Shown here: positions 45,122 to 54,241 of the stretch, in pieces
How positions within the stretch are numbered: position 1 is the stretch's first letter
Layout: each line of letters opens with the position of its first letter
Source: an uncultured Alphaproteobacteria bacterium
Lineage (GTDB): Bacteria > Pseudomonadota > Alphaproteobacteria > CAAGCB01 > CAG-977
Direction: 5' to 3'
Assembly (NCBI GenBank): GCA_944390195.1
Contig: CALXOZ010000001.1
Span: 90,663 to 154,662 of the forward strand
Length of the DNA: 64,000 nt
The notes under the pieces: model-generated
What the model was told of the DNA's origin: nothing
Database searches by the model: none
Seen by the model: only the letters and a program-made list of their open reading frames with translations
Made by a program: the position numbers and the translations under genes

Positions 45122-45800
45122 GCCAGACCGGATTTTTTATTTTTTTTAAAAAAGCCTCATGATTTTCCGCTTCACCTTCCAAAAAAACAGCAGGACGCGG
45201 TTCTTTAGGAGGCTTTTTTTCAGACTTTTGTTGAGCCTTGATATCCAAAAGACTTTGTTTTTGTTTCACTCCCAAAACAAGCCCCGGTTCACGCCCGCCT
45301 AATAATTCCAGATAAACTTCCGCCAACAATTCGGAATCCAGCAAAGCTCCGTGTTTTGTACGCTTTGTGTTATCAATGTTAAACCGGCGGCATAATTCGT
45401 CCAGATTGACACGAGATCCGGGAAATTTTCGTCGGGCAATCAATAAAGTGTCTATCGTTCTGTCCATTGGAATTGTCGGACGTTTTATCCATGACAACTC
45501 GGCATTAATAAATTTCATATCGAATTCGGCATTGTGAATAACAAGTGGAGAATCCGCAATAAAAGACAAAAAATCATCGACAATATCTCTGAATGGCGGT
45601 TCTTTATCCAGAATTTCATTTGTCAATCCATGAACTTTGACAACTTCCTGAGGAACATCCCGTTCTGGATTGATTAATTGATAATATGTTTTCCCTGTCG
45701 GTATATGGTTTTCCAATTCAACACACCCGATTGAAACAAGCTTATGCCCCGAATACGGGTCTAACCCTGTCGTTTCTGTATCTAAGACAATTTCTCGCAT
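45114..45800 (-). CDS. dnaQ: DNA polymerase III epsilon subunit (3'-5' exonuclease)
   Basis: Proofreading subunit. Exonuclease motifs: ExoI VLDTETTGLD, ExoII HNAEFDMKFI, and ExoIII with HGALLDSELLAEVY (catalytic His and Asp). The C-terminal part carries a charged linker and tail for polymerase contact. 228 residues, normal. Overlaps coaE by 19 bp. Confidence 0.97.
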   Translation of the reverse strand: MREIVLDTETTGLDPYSGHKLVSIGCVELENHIPTGKTYYQLINPERDVPQEVVKVHGLTNEILDKEPPFRDIVDDFLSFIADSPLVIHNAEFDMKFINAELSWIKRPTIPMDRTIDTLLIARRKFPGSRVNLDELCRRFNIDNTKRTKHGALLDSELLAEVYLELLGGREPGLVLGVKQKQSLLDIKAQQKSEKKPPKEPRPAVFLEGEAENHEAFLKKIKNPVWLS

Positions 45801-46384
45801 ATTAATTCTTCCATTATTTCATACAATCGTTCTTTTACCGGATCAATTCCGTTCTGCGTTTCAATAACGAAATCCGCTTTCAAACGTTTTTCCCGATCAT
45901 CCATCTGACGTTGCGTCAATATTTCATATTTTTCTTCCGTCATTCCAGTACGTTGAAACACACGCGCTTTTAACACCTCTGCCGGAGCAGTCATAACAAT
46001 GATTTTATCACAAAAACGATTCCACCCCGCTTCAAATAATAAAGGCACATCCAAAACAACAATCCGTTCAAATCTGTGTCTGACAAAAAAAGCTTGCAAC
46101 TCTTGTTCCATAAACGGATAAATTATTCTTTCCAATTCCTGAATATCAACTTTTTTACTGTTAAGCAAACTGGATAAAACCGCTCTGTCGACGGCATGAT
46201 TAACAATACTTTCCGGAAATTTGCGTTGAAATATACTTTTCATTTCAAGATTATCCCGCATCAACCGATGAACGGTTTTATCACTTTCGAAAACGGGAAT
46301 AACCATGTTTTTAATCATATTGACCGCAGTCGATTTTCCTGATCCCATACAACCGGTCAGTCCAACAACGACACTTCTGTTCAT
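45782..46384 (-). CDS. coaE: Dephospho-CoA kinase
   Basis: Final step of coenzyme A synthesis. P-loop GLTGCMGSGKST near the N-terminus, DVPLLFEAGWN, and the VFQRTGMTEEKYEILTQRQM lid region are diagnostic. I start at the ATG at 46384 (MNRSVVVG), which overlaps the aroE stop (ATGA). 200 residues, normal. Confidence 0.96.
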   Translation of the reverse strand: MNRSVVVGLTGCMGSGKSTAVNMIKNMVIPVFESDKTVHRLMRDNLEMKSIFQRKFPESIVNHAVDRAVLSSLLNSKKVDIQELERIIYPFMEQELQAFFVRHRFERIVVLDVPLLFEAGWNRFCDKIIVMTAPAEVLKARVFQRTGMTEEKYEILTQRQMDDREKRLKADFVIETQNGIDPVKERLYEIMEELICEKLS

Positions 46385-47205
46385 GTTAAAACGATCTCCC
46401 TGAGTTGAGCCGACACTTCCGGCATGATGCCGAACCACGCTTGAAAAGCCAAAGCGGCTTGATGCAACAACATTCCCAATCCGTCCACCGTTATATTTCC
46501 ATTATTTTCCGCCTGTTTTAATAAGTCCGTCTTTAAAGGAGCATAAACCAAATCGGCAACAACAGCGGATTGTGGTAAATTTTTCAAATTAATTTCCAAC
46601 GGATCAAAACCTTTCATGCCCAAAGTTGTCGCATTAATCAACAATCCGGCATCAGATAACACTTGTTCTTTTTGATCCCATTGTATCAGATTAAAATTTC
46701 CGCCGACCGATTGAGCTAAGGACTGAGCTTTTTGTTTTGTTCTATATACCAATGCGATTTCAGAAATTCCAGCAAGAATTAAAGCGGCGCACACGCCCCT
46801 TGCCGCCCCTCCCGTTCCAAGAACGACAGCTTTTGTATTTTTAATGTCAAAATCGGTTTTGTTTTCAAATAGATTTTTTAAAAATCCGGATCCGTCCGTA
46901 TTATGCCCGTAAAGCGTATGATCAGAACGCACAATAATTGTGTTTACCGATCCGGCTTTTTTTGCTTCGACAGACAAATCATCCATCAACGGCATCACAC
47001 CGACTTTATGAGGAACTGTAACATTGACTCCGGCAAAACCTTTCCGGTCTAAATTTCCGATAAATTCCAACACTTCAGAAGGCTGAACCTCAATCGCTTC
47101 ATAACAAGCTTGAATGCCGTATTTTTTCATCCAATAATTATGGATAACCGGTGATTTTGAATGATTAATCGGAAAACCGATCACTCCCGCTTTTTTCAAC
47201 ATCAT
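46381..47205 (-). CDS. aroE: Shikimate dehydrogenase (NADP)
   Basis: Reduces 3-dehydroshikimate in the aromatic pathway. GFPINHSKSPVIHNYW, VNVTVPHK with the catalytic Lys, GHNTDGSGFLKNL, the NADP motif LGTGGAARGVCAAL and a C-terminal LLHQAALAFQAWFG are all present. Start taken as the ATG at 47205, overlapping the maf stop; 274 residues. Confidence 0.96.
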   Translation of the reverse strand: MMLKKAGVIGFPINHSKSPVIHNYWMKKYGIQACYEAIEVQPSEVLEFIGNLDRKGFAGVNVTVPHKVGVMPLMDDLSVEAKKAGSVNTIIVRSDHTLYGHNTDGSGFLKNLFENKTDFDIKNTKAVVLGTGGAARGVCAALILAGISEIALVYRTKQKAQSLAQSVGGNFNLIQWDQKEQVLSDAGLLINATTLGMKGFDPLEINLKNLPQSAVVADLVYAPLKTDLLKQAENNGNITVDGLGMLLHQAALAFQAWFGIMPEVSAQLREIVLT

Positions 47206-47792
47206 CTTTTCAGTTCCCCGCAAGCACGCAAACATTCCAATAAAGGCAACAAAGGCAACCCAAGTATGGAAAAATAATCGCCTTCAAAAGATTTTATCAA
47301 CTGTATTCCTAAATCTTCAATATAATAGGCTCCGACACAATAACAAATTTCCTGACCGGCTCGAGCCAGATAATCATCAAGAAAATTATCTGAAAAATCG
47401 CGCATCGTTACTTTCACAACGGAATTGTCAGACCATACCAGATTCCCTCTTTTAACAACAACGGTTCCGTTAACCAAAAGATGCGTTTTATTTCTTAATT
47501 TTTTCAAATGCTTATGCGCACTATTGACATCAACCGGTTTTGAAAACCACTCTCCGTTCAAATCCAGAATTTGATCGGAACCAATCACAAAAGCCGAAGG
47601 ATGTTTTTTAGAAACCTGCACCGCTTTCTGCAAAGCCAATTTCAAGCTGGTTTCATAACTGTTACCCCCTTGCAACAGCATTTCCCTTTTTGTTTTTTCT
47701 TCATCGACTTCAGCCGGAACGCACTGAAAATCAACACCGGCCGCTTTCAAAAGATCCTGCCTGCTTTTGCTTTGAGAAGCTAATATCAACAT
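47202..47792 (-). CDS. maf: Maf family nucleoside triphosphate pyrophosphatase
   Basis: House-cleaning pyrophosphatase. LILASQSKSRQDLLKAAG at the N-terminus, FVIGSDQILDLNGE with the catalytic Asp, and the C-terminal IEDLGIQLIKSFEGDYFSILGLPL match the Maf fold. 196 residues, normal. First gene of maf-aroE-coaE-dnaQ; its start faces the proposed oriC. Confidence 0.94.
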   Translation of the reverse strand: MLILASQSKSRQDLLKAAGVDFQCVPAEVDEEKTKREMLLQGGNSYETSLKLALQKAVQVSKKHPSAFVIGSDQILDLNGEWFSKPVDVNSAHKHLKKLRNKTHLLVNGTVVVKRGNLVWSDNSVVKVTMRDFSDNFLDDYLARAGQEICYCVGAYYIEDLGIQLIKSFEGDYFSILGLPLLPLLECLRACGELKR

Positions 47793-47805
47793 TTTTCAAC
47801 ATCCT

Positions 47806-48069
47806 TGTGCATAAGTCTGATAATTAAAAAAGGTACCTTATTTTATTAAAGCTGTTCAATTATGTCCCGTTTTTTGTTCAGATGTGTATAAAAAAAATCA
47901 TCACCCCGGTTAAATAGAGAATAAAAGTTATCCACTTTATTCACAGGATGTAACGAATCGTTATTTTCATTATCCGGTCAAAAATCAATTCCACACCGTA
48001 TTAACACCAATTCAATGTGAAAAATAATGTTGATAAGCTGTGGATAAAATCTTATTAAACTTATCCACA
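47806..48069. other. Candidate chromosomal replication origin (oriC): DnaA-box cluster
   Basis: In the 426-bp maf-rho intergenic region there are five exact matches to TTATNCACA: 47806-47814 (minus), 47883-47891 (minus), 47937-47945 (plus), 48039-48047 (minus), 48061-48069 (plus), and a one-mismatch box at 47928-47936 (plus) abutting the third. Between them the sequence is AT-rich, suitable for unwinding. Two exact matches seen elsewhere (in the GldA-like and glycosyltransferase genes) are isolated. The plus strand changes from C-rich to G-rich around this region. Confidence 0.78.
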
Positions 48070-48133
48070 GGAAACAACATCAAACAACAACCTTTTATAT
48101 TAATATAATTAGTTGGAAACGAATTTTTTCATC

Positions 48134-48160
48134 TTGACCTGAGATGGTAAAAAATATAAA
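48134..48160 (+). promoter_or_regulatory. Possible rho promoter
   Basis: TTGACC at 48134-48139 and TATAAA at 48155-48160 with 15-bp spacing, which is short. About 60 bp upstream of the rho start. Confidence 0.4.
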
Positions 48161-48218
48161 ACAAAATCTCTTCTGGGGACAATCTCCCGCTTTTCCATAA
48201 CTACATTACAGAGTGTGT

Positions 48219-49472
48219 ATGAATTTAAAAGATTTAAAAAAGAAATCTCCTGCCGAACTTTTAAGCATGGCGGAAGAATTAGGCGTTGAAAACGCTTCAA
48301 CACTGAGAACTCAAGACTTAACCTTTGCCATATTAAAACAATTGTCCAAAAATGACGAAGTCCTGATTGACGAAGGAGTTATTGAAGTCTTGCAAGACGG
48401 GTTCGGATTTTTACGTTCTCCGGAATCAAATTATTTGCCCGGACCCGACGATATTTATGTTTCTCCAAACCAAGTGAGAAAACTCGGACTCAGAACAGGA
48501 GACACCGTCGAAGGCGAACTACGAGCCCCAAAAGACGGAGAAAAATATTTCGCTTTATCAAAAGTATTAAAAATAAATTTTACAGATCCGGAAAACGTCC
48601 GTTACCGTATCAATTTCGATAATCTGACCCCTTTACATCCGACAGAAAAAATTAATATGGAAAATGATCTGGATAATAAGAATATGACTTCCAGAATCAT
48701 TGATTTGATCTGTCCTCAAGGAAAAGGACAACGCGGTATGATCGTTGCTCCGCCTCGAACCGGAAAAACGGTCATGTTACAAAATATCGCGCACGCCATT
48801 ACTCAAAACAATCCCGAAATTTACTTGATTGTTTTACTGATTGACGAACGACCGGAAGAAGTTACTGAAATGAGCCGCACCATCAAAGGGGAAGTAATCA
48901 GTTCCACCTTTGACGAACCAGCTTCGCGTCATGTGCAAGTCGCTGAAATGGTAATTGAAAAAGCTAAACGTCTGGTTGAACATAAACGCGATGTTGTTAT
49001 TTTATTGGATTCCATTACACGTTTAGCGCGTGCCTACAACACAGTCGTGCCAAGTTCCGGAAAAGTTTTGACCGGTGGTGTTGATGCCAACGCCTTGCAA
49101 AAACCGAAACGTTTCTTTGGAGCCGCAAGAAATATCGAAGAAGGTGGATCTTTAACCATCATAGCTACGGCTTTGATTGATACGGGGTCGCGTATGGATG
49201 AAGTCATTTTTGAAGAATTCAAAGGAACGGGAAATTCTGAAATCATTTTGGATCGTAAAGTGTCTGATAAACGTATTTTTCCTGCTATTGATATTACTAA
49301 ATCGGGTACGCGAAAGGAAGAATTGTTGGTCGGTAAAGATGTCTTGTCTAAAATGTGGGTATTACGACGCGTTTTGATGCCTATGGGAGCGGCGGATGCA
49401 ATGGAATTTTTAATGGAAAAATTAAAACAATCCAAAAATAATCATGATTTTTTTGATGCCATGAATTCCTGA
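48219..49472 (+). CDS. rho: Transcription termination factor Rho
   Basis: Hexameric RNA helicase. N-terminal Rho_N helix bundle ([18 protein letters not shown]), RNA-binding cold-shock domain ([11 protein letters not shown]), Walker [10 protein letters not shown], Walker [17 protein letters not shown] with the Q-loop region, and R-loop RSADEAR-like [20 protein letters not shown] at 48219 preferred; a GTG two codons earlier is possible. 417 residues, normal. First gene on the right side of the proposed origin. Confidence 0.97.
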   Translation: MNLKDLKKKSPAELLSMAEELGVENASTLRTQDLTFAILKQLSKNDEVLIDEGVIEVLQDGFGFLRSPESNYLPGPDDIYVSPNQVRKLGLRTGDTVEGELRAPKDGEKYFALSKVLKINFTDPENVRYRINFDNLTPLHPTEKINMENDLDNKNMTSRIIDLICPQGKGQRGMIVAPPRTGKTVMLQNIAHAITQNNPEIYLIVLLIDERPEEVTEMSRTIKGEVISSTFDEPASRHVQVAEMVIEKAKRLVEHKRDVVILLDSITRLARAYNTVVPSSGKVLTGGVDANALQKPKRFFGAARNIEEGGSLTIIATALIDTGSRMDEVIFEEFKGTGNSEIILDRKVSDKRIFPAIDITKSGTRKEELLVGKDVLSKMWVLRRVLMPMGAADAMEFLMEKLKQSKNNHDFFDAMNS

Positions 49473-50110
49473 TTCCGTACTAAATAACGTATAGGTAATT
49501 AAGATTTAACGTAAAAAGTGTTATTTTTATAAGATACTTCAGCTCTTACCAGTTTTCTTGCCGGTCGTGATTGTTTACGTTGAATGGTATACAATCAAAA
49601 ATTGAATAAGAACAACGACGGATAGGATTTTCAGCCGGATCAATCTGATAGTCTAAGGCTGTAAGGTAATTTGTTGTTGTTTTTTCAGTAATCTAAGTGC
49701 TTTTCATCGTAAGATACGTCAATTGTTATGCTTTAAAAGTAATATTTATTGAAAAAATAAACAGTTTTTTAATAGATTTCTTTTTAATGGCTCTTTTTCG
49801 CTCCCAATAAAAAAGGGGGAAAAATATTTTCGTTTCTGTATCGAAATATTTTCACATCAAGAATGATATATCTTTCTCCCCTATAAAGCTTTTTTTATGA
49901 TTTTAAAATCTATTAAAAATTTTTTTCCCAAAAATGTATTCTGAAAATCAGATTTGTTAATATTCACCGAAAAAGGGATTATATTTTATTACAAATACAG
50001 ATGAAAAGGATTTGATAAAATCTATACCTGTATGAATATCCGTATTATAACTTTAAATACGAACTTTATATTTTTTGTCGGTTGAATGAGTTTGTTGATC
50101 AGTATTATTA
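49473..50110. other. Intergenic region after rho
   Basis: About 640 bases without a reading frame of note. A pair of related stretches is present: TAAGATACTTCAGCTCTTAC near 49530 and TAAGATACGTCAATTGTTAT near 49710, with T-rich sequence between them; an imperfect hairpin with G5/C4 arms lies around 49812-49883. No DnaA box and no recognisable gene remnant. Confidence 0.45.
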
Positions 50111-50141
50111 AACCTCCCTCTGTTTCATACAGAGGGAGGTT
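50111..50141 (-). terminator. Hairpin after gmk
   Basis: Perfect 13-bp inverted repeat AACCTCCCTCTGT / ACAGAGGGAGGTT with 5-nt loop, 22 bp after the gmk stop; only a weak U tail on the minus strand, so termination may be inefficient or the hairpin may protect the 3' end. Confidence 0.65.
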
Positions 50142-50162
50142 CATTGTACGGGGGTAAGTTTA

Positions 50163-50804
50163 TTAATCCGTTGTCTGGTAACGCATTGAGTTTACAAAAC
50201 TTGCCAGACCGCATTGACGTTGACGTTTCAAACGTTCTGCTTGAATAATGGAACGAACGTTTTTAACACTTTCCTCAAAGTCTATATTGACGATAACATA
50301 ATCATATTCGTTCCAGTGGCTCATTTCCGATGCGGCTGTTGCCATTCTTTGTTTGACGGTATCTTTTGAATCCTGAGCCCTTGAAAAAAGACGACGTTCC
50401 AATTCTTCCATGGACGGAGGTAAAATAAAAACGCTTACAAGGTCTTCTCGTGCGTTTTCCGCTATTTGCTGTGTCCCCTGCCACTCAATATCGAACAGAA
50501 TGTCTTTCCCCTCTTCCAGAGCCTTTCTGACGGGTTCTCGGGGCGTACCGTAGCAATTGTTGCAAAACTGGGCGTGTTCTAAAAACTCGTTGCGCTGTAT
50601 CATTCCTTGAAATGCCGGCATGTCGACAAAAAAATAATCTTTTCCGTTGACTTCTCCCGGTCTGGGATTGCGCGTCGTTACAGAAACGGATAAAGACATA
50701 TTGTCTTCGGTTTCCAATATACGATGAGCTATGGCAGTTTTTCCGGCTCCTGACGGAGAAGAAAGAACTAACATAAACCCTCTTCGTTTAAGAGATTCTA
50801 ACAT
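50163..50804 (-). CDS. gmk: Guanylate kinase
   Basis: Phosphorylates GMP/dGMP. P-loop LSSPSGAGKTAIAHRIL, VTTRNPRPGEVNGKDYFFVD, and DIEWQGTQQI are diagnostic; 213 residues, normal. GAGGTG precedes the ATG. Follows yicC by 9 bp, the usual yicC-gmk pair. Confidence 0.96.
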   Translation of the reverse strand: MLESLKRRGFMLVLSSPSGAGKTAIAHRILETEDNMSLSVSVTTRNPRPGEVNGKDYFFVDMPAFQGMIQRNEFLEHAQFCNNCYGTPREPVRKALEEGKDILFDIEWQGTQQIAENAREDLVSVFILPPSMEELERRLFSRAQDSKDTVKQRMATAASEMSHWNEYDYVIVNIDFEESVKNVRSIIQAERLKRQRQCGLASFVNSMRYQTTD

Positions 50805-50813
50805 AGATGCACC

Positions 50814-51686
50814 TCATTCAATATTTTGAACCTGTTCTCGAAATTGATCTATGAGAGTTTTGAGCATCATACCGACATTTGTCAATTCAATATCTGCTGA
50901 TTTTGAACAAAGGGTATTGGCTTCCCGATTTAATTCCTGACATAAAAAATCTAGTTTTCTGCCGATAGCTCCTTTATCTGACAACATCGTTCGAGCCGAA
51001 TGAATATGAGTCGACAGGCGATCCAATTCTTCACGAATATCGGCGCGTAGCATATACGCGGTTACTTCTTGCATGAACCGTTCTTCGGACAAATCTGTCG
51101 AATGAGTTAATAAAGATAAATTTTCTGTCAGCTTCTGTCTGATCCTTTGAGGCTGTATGCCAGCTAAATTTTTGGCTTGGTAGAGTAATTGCTCCATTTG
51201 GTTTATCTGTTCGTTTAAATACGAACTTATTTTCTGCCCTTCCGTTAAACGCGATAATTTTAAAGACTCTGCCGCCTTTTCCAAAGTGGTGAGAAAAATG
51301 TCAGAAAATTCTGCATAATTTTCCGTTGTTGCAGAATGTACATCAACAACACCGCGAACATTAAGTAAACCGTCTATACAGGCTGGTCTTAAACTGGGAT
51401 GAAGTTCTTGCAACTGTTCAGCCAAACGGCAAATCTGTTCTAAAAAGGGATGGTTTATTTGAATGTATTGTTGTTGCGGATCCGACATGATTTCCAAAGA
51501 AACCAATATGTTACCGCGGATGAAAAAAGACCGTAAACATTCCCGTATTTTTTGTTCGAGTGTTTCACAACCTTGAGGATAACGGCATTTTATTTCCAAT
51601 CCTTTTGCGTTGACACTGCGTAAAGTCCAAGTCCATCTGATTTCTTTTTGTGAAGAAAAAGATCCGAAACCTGTCATGCTTTCCAT
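50814..51686 (-). CDS. YicC/YloC family endoribonuclease
   Basis: Family shown to have endoribonuclease activity in E. coli and B. subtilis. ESMTGFGSF start, RSVNAKGLEIKCRYP, and the C-terminal IGRKLDFLCQELNREANTLCSKSADIELTNVGM carrying the conserved Glu-rich and Lys residues are present. ATG at 51686 has GAGG seven bases upstream; the in-frame TTG at 51692 overlaps that spacing. 290 residues, normal. Confidence 0.94.
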   Translation of the reverse strand: MESMTGFGSFSSQKEIRWTWTLRSVNAKGLEIKCRYPQGCETLEQKIRECLRSFFIRGNILVSLEIMSDPQQQYIQINHPFLEQICRLAEQLQELHPSLRPACIDGLLNVRGVVDVHSATTENYAEFSDIFLTTLEKAAESLKLSRLTEGQKISSYLNEQINQMEQLLYQAKNLAGIQPQRIRQKLTENLSLLTHSTDLSEERFMQEVTAYMLRADIREELDRLSTHIHSARTMLSDKGAIGRKLDFLCQELNREANTLCSKSADIELTNVGMMLKTLIDQFREQVQNIE

Positions 51687-51757
51687 ATTCAAGCCTCTTT
51701 ATTTATGAGATGATTTGATTTACCTTACATAAAACTGATTAAAACGGGAATTTAAAA

Positions 51758-52528
51758 ATGAAAAATCCGCAACATATTTTAATTACAGGCGCTTCAAGCG
51801 GGATTGGAGAAGCATTGGCTTTATTTTATGCCAAAGAAGGTGTGACTTTGTTTTTATGTGCGCAAAATGAACAGCGTTTGGAAAGTGTTGCCTTACGTTG
51901 TAAAGAAAAAAAAGCACAAGTTTTTATTCAACGAATAGATGTTACGGATTCAGTTCTTATGGAACAATGGATAAATCAGTGTGATGAGATGGCTCCGTTG
52001 GATTTAGTGATTGCCAATGCCGGAATTTCCGCCGGTCCCGGAAAAACCGGAGAAAGTGCGGAAATAACGCGAAAAATTTTTTCTGTTAATGTCGGAGGCG
52101 TTTTAAATACGGTTTTACCGGCTTTGGAAAGAATGAAAACCAGACAGAAAGGACAGATAGCTTTATTAAGTTCTTTGGCGGGATACAGAGGATTACCATC
52201 CGCTCCGGCTTATTCAGGGTCGAAAAATGCCGTGCGTGCTTGGGGAGAGGCTTTACGGGGATATGTAAAAGCTTATGGGATAGAGGTTAATGTTGTTTGT
52301 CCCGGCTTTGTTATTTCCCGTATTACGCAAAAAAATAAATTTCCAATGCCTTTTCTTATGCCAGCCGATCAGGCTGCTTTAATCATAGCAAAAGGCCTTT
52401 GTCAAAACAAAGGCCGTATCACTTTTCCGAAAACACTAGCTTTTACAGCTTGGCTTGCCGCTTGCCTGCCGGCAAGTTTGGCGGAATTTATTTTAACCAA
52501 GCTCCCCAAAAAAGGAAATGACGATTAA
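51758..52528 (+). CDS. SDR family NAD(P)-dependent oxidoreductase
   Basis: Classical short-chain dehydrogenase of 256 residues. Cofactor motif TGASSGIG (10-17), NAG at IANAGIS, catalytic Ser in LLSSLAGY and YxxxK in AYSGSKNAV. A hydrophobic C-terminal extension (FTAWLAACLPASLAEFI) could touch the membrane. Substrate unknown; single gene, divergent from yicC and convergent with the next gene (4-bp overlap). Confidence 0.92.
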   Translation: MKNPQHILITGASSGIGEALALFYAKEGVTLFLCAQNEQRLESVALRCKEKKAQVFIQRIDVTDSVLMEQWINQCDEMAPLDLVIANAGISAGPGKTGESAEITRKIFSVNVGGVLNTVLPALERMKTRQKGQIALLSSLAGYRGLPSAPAYSGSKNAVRAWGEALRGYVKAYGIEVNVVCPGFVISRITQKNKFPMPFLMPADQAALIIAKGLCQNKGRITFPKTLAFTAWLAACLPASLAEFILTKLPKKGNDD

Positions 52529-52980
52529 TCGATCAATTGCCCCCAAGGGAAAATGCGGCGCAAATCTTTGTAATCATCGCTCATTTTCATGAAAGCCTGA
52601 TTTAATTCGTTGCCGAACACTTCAAAATCAATTCTGTCTTCAATTTCAAATTCGTCCAGCAATGATAAAAGCAGGTATTCTGCAAAGATACGGGCTGTTG
52701 ATGATTTTGGAATGAAACCGAAAATACGGAATTCGGCAAGTAAATATTGCTTGTAGTCTTTTAAATTTTCAAGAGACTTTAATTTTTTTGCCAATAACGG
52801 ATCCAAATCTTTACGAACCTGCATAGCCGTATCGACCATGGCGCTGATTCTTAAAGAACGCTCATCTTCTTCCGATAACTTTTCAGTATTTGATTTTTCC
52901 ATCAAGTCGATCAAGTTTTCTTCATACATATCAATGAATTCTTGACGGACAGGATCTGTAAGCGGAGTTGTTTTTGTCAT
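52525..52980 (-). CDS. Hypothetical acidic protein
   Basis: 151 residues, soluble, mostly alpha-helical by composition and acidic (many Glu/Asp); not recognised. Segments such as EDERSLRISAMVDTAMQVRKDLDPL and the C-terminal MSDDYKDLRRIFPWGQLID are distinctive. No signal peptide or membrane segment. A weak AGG lies before the ATG. It is a single-gene unit between the SDR and IalB genes. Confidence 0.75.
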   Translation of the reverse strand: MTKTTPLTDPVRQEFIDMYEENLIDLMEKSNTEKLSEEDERSLRISAMVDTAMQVRKDLDPLLAKKLKSLENLKDYKQYLLAEFRIFGFIPKSSTARIFAEYLLLSLLDEFEIEDRIDFEVFGNELNQAFMKMSDDYKDLRRIFPWGQLID

Positions 52981-53051
52981 TTTTTTTACCTTGTTAAAAC
53001 GCTTTTAAGAAAAAGATACCACTTTTGATAACATTTACAAAGCCAAAAAAG

Positions 53052-53585
53052 TTATTCGTTTTTTCCGGCAGGCTGGCGACACAGGCGATTAATTGCTTCC
53101 ATGGCGTTATTAAACCCTTTTAATGAAAAAGTGTCATAAGTTTCTATACCGTCTATGGTTAAACCTTTTACTGTTACTCTGACATTTTTGTTCATGGCTT
53201 TGGCAATTTCACTGTCAGTCTTTAAATTTTTGGCCCAAGCCGTGTCTTCGTTTGTAAATAAGTTGACTTTTAAATCCCCTGTTCTTAATTGCACTTCCGA
53301 ACGCGGCAGATAAGTGTACCCCGAAACAAACGTCAATACGTCGAATAATTGTTCATTCGGACGATGGGAAACAATTAAGAAAACGTCTCCGCGCCGTGTA
53401 TATTCTCCGGCTGATTTCGAAGGCATTGATGAAACAAAACAAACTTTATCTTTTGCATCGTTGAAAATGTAAGCGTTCCAATCATCGAAAACACCGATAT
53501 GTTCCACCTTTTTGGAATCGATCAGATTTTGCGCCATACAGGGAAACGAAAACAACATTAAAAAAAGAAATAAATATTTTTTCAT
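53052..53585 (-). CDS. Invasion-associated locus B (IalB) family periplasmic protein
   Basis: 177 residues with a Sec signal peptide (cleavage near CMA-QN, residue 19). The body matches the IalB family pattern: FDDWNAYIFNDAKDKVCFVSSMP, RGDVFLIVSHRP, VSGYTYLP, NLFTNEDTAWAKN and TFSLKGFNNAMEAINRLC. The family occurs in Alphaproteobacteria; it was first linked to erythrocyte invasion in Bartonella but is widespread in non-invaders, so virulence should not be assumed. 14 bp downstream of the glycosyltransferase-like gene. Confidence 0.85.
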   Translation of the reverse strand: MKKYLFLFLMLFSFPCMAQNLIDSKKVEHIGVFDDWNAYIFNDAKDKVCFVSSMPSKSAGEYTRRGDVFLIVSHRPNEQLFDVLTFVSGYTYLPRSEVQLRTGDLKVNLFTNEDTAWAKNLKTDSEIAKAMNKNVRVTVKGLTIDGIETYDTFSLKGFNNAMEAINRLCRQPAGKNE

Positions 53586-53599
53586 ACGTTTTCCTCCTG

Positions 53600-54241
53600 T
53601 TAATTGTTATTTAATAAACCGGTAATTTTATCCACATCCGGTCTTGCATATAAAGAAGCATAAAGATTTGTCCAAAAGTCAACTGTGTTTTTACGCATAG
53701 TGTCTTCGTTTAAATTTTCCGGTATGTTTTGAGCTTGTGGTGCCATCAAGGCTGATGCGGAAAAACGGGAAGGCATTTTTAAACGTACGTCTTCGTTTTG
53801 ACAGATGATTTTTGAGGCATCCGTTAACATTAAAGAGGTGTAGTGTGAAAATTTTTCAACTCTGTCAACCGATACAATGAAACGGACGCGATTCATTCTT
53901 GCAGGGTTTCCCCAGCACAACAATGATATTAAATCGGGACAATGGACGACATCAATTTTATTTGACCTGAAGTAAAAGAATAAAGGCAAGGCGGAGCGTA
54001 TTAATTTGAACAGAGCTGATAAATAGAAATCTTTGATTCCGACCGGATAAGAAAAAGCGACTTCTTCATGAGGCAAACCTTCTTGTTTTAACAATCGGGA
54101 AATTTCACCTTCTTGATCAACTGTGGTCAAAACATCAACTTTACGGCTGCGCTTGATCCATGCAATTTCTTCAATAAAAGAACGGGTGTATTTATTGAAA
54201 CCGCTTTCAATAAAAGGATATAGGATTGTCAATTTATTCAT
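53600..54241 (-). CDS. Glycosyltransferase-like protein, N-terminal (acceptor) domain only
   Basis: 213 residues resembling the first Rossmann domain of GT-B (GT4-type) glycosyltransferases: LTILYPFIESGFNKYTRSFIEEIAWI, a VDVLTTVD strand, and NKIDVVHCPDLISLLCW. The second, nucleotide-sugar binding domain with its E-x7-E motif is missing, and the protein stops after about 210 residues where full enzymes reach 350-400. There is no frameshifted continuation before the IalB gene, so it is either a shortened gene or a non-enzymatic relative. Overlaps rsmB by 8 bp. Confidence 0.65.
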   Translation of the reverse strand: MNKLTILYPFIESGFNKYTRSFIEEIAWIKRSRKVDVLTTVDQEGEISRLLKQEGLPHEEVAFSYPVGIKDFYLSALFKLIRSALPLFFYFRSNKIDVVHCPDLISLLCWGNPARMNRVRFIVSVDRVEKFSHYTSLMLTDASKIICQNEDVRLKMPSRFSASALMAPQAQNIPENLNEDTMRKNTVDFWTNLYASLYARPDVDKITGLLNNN

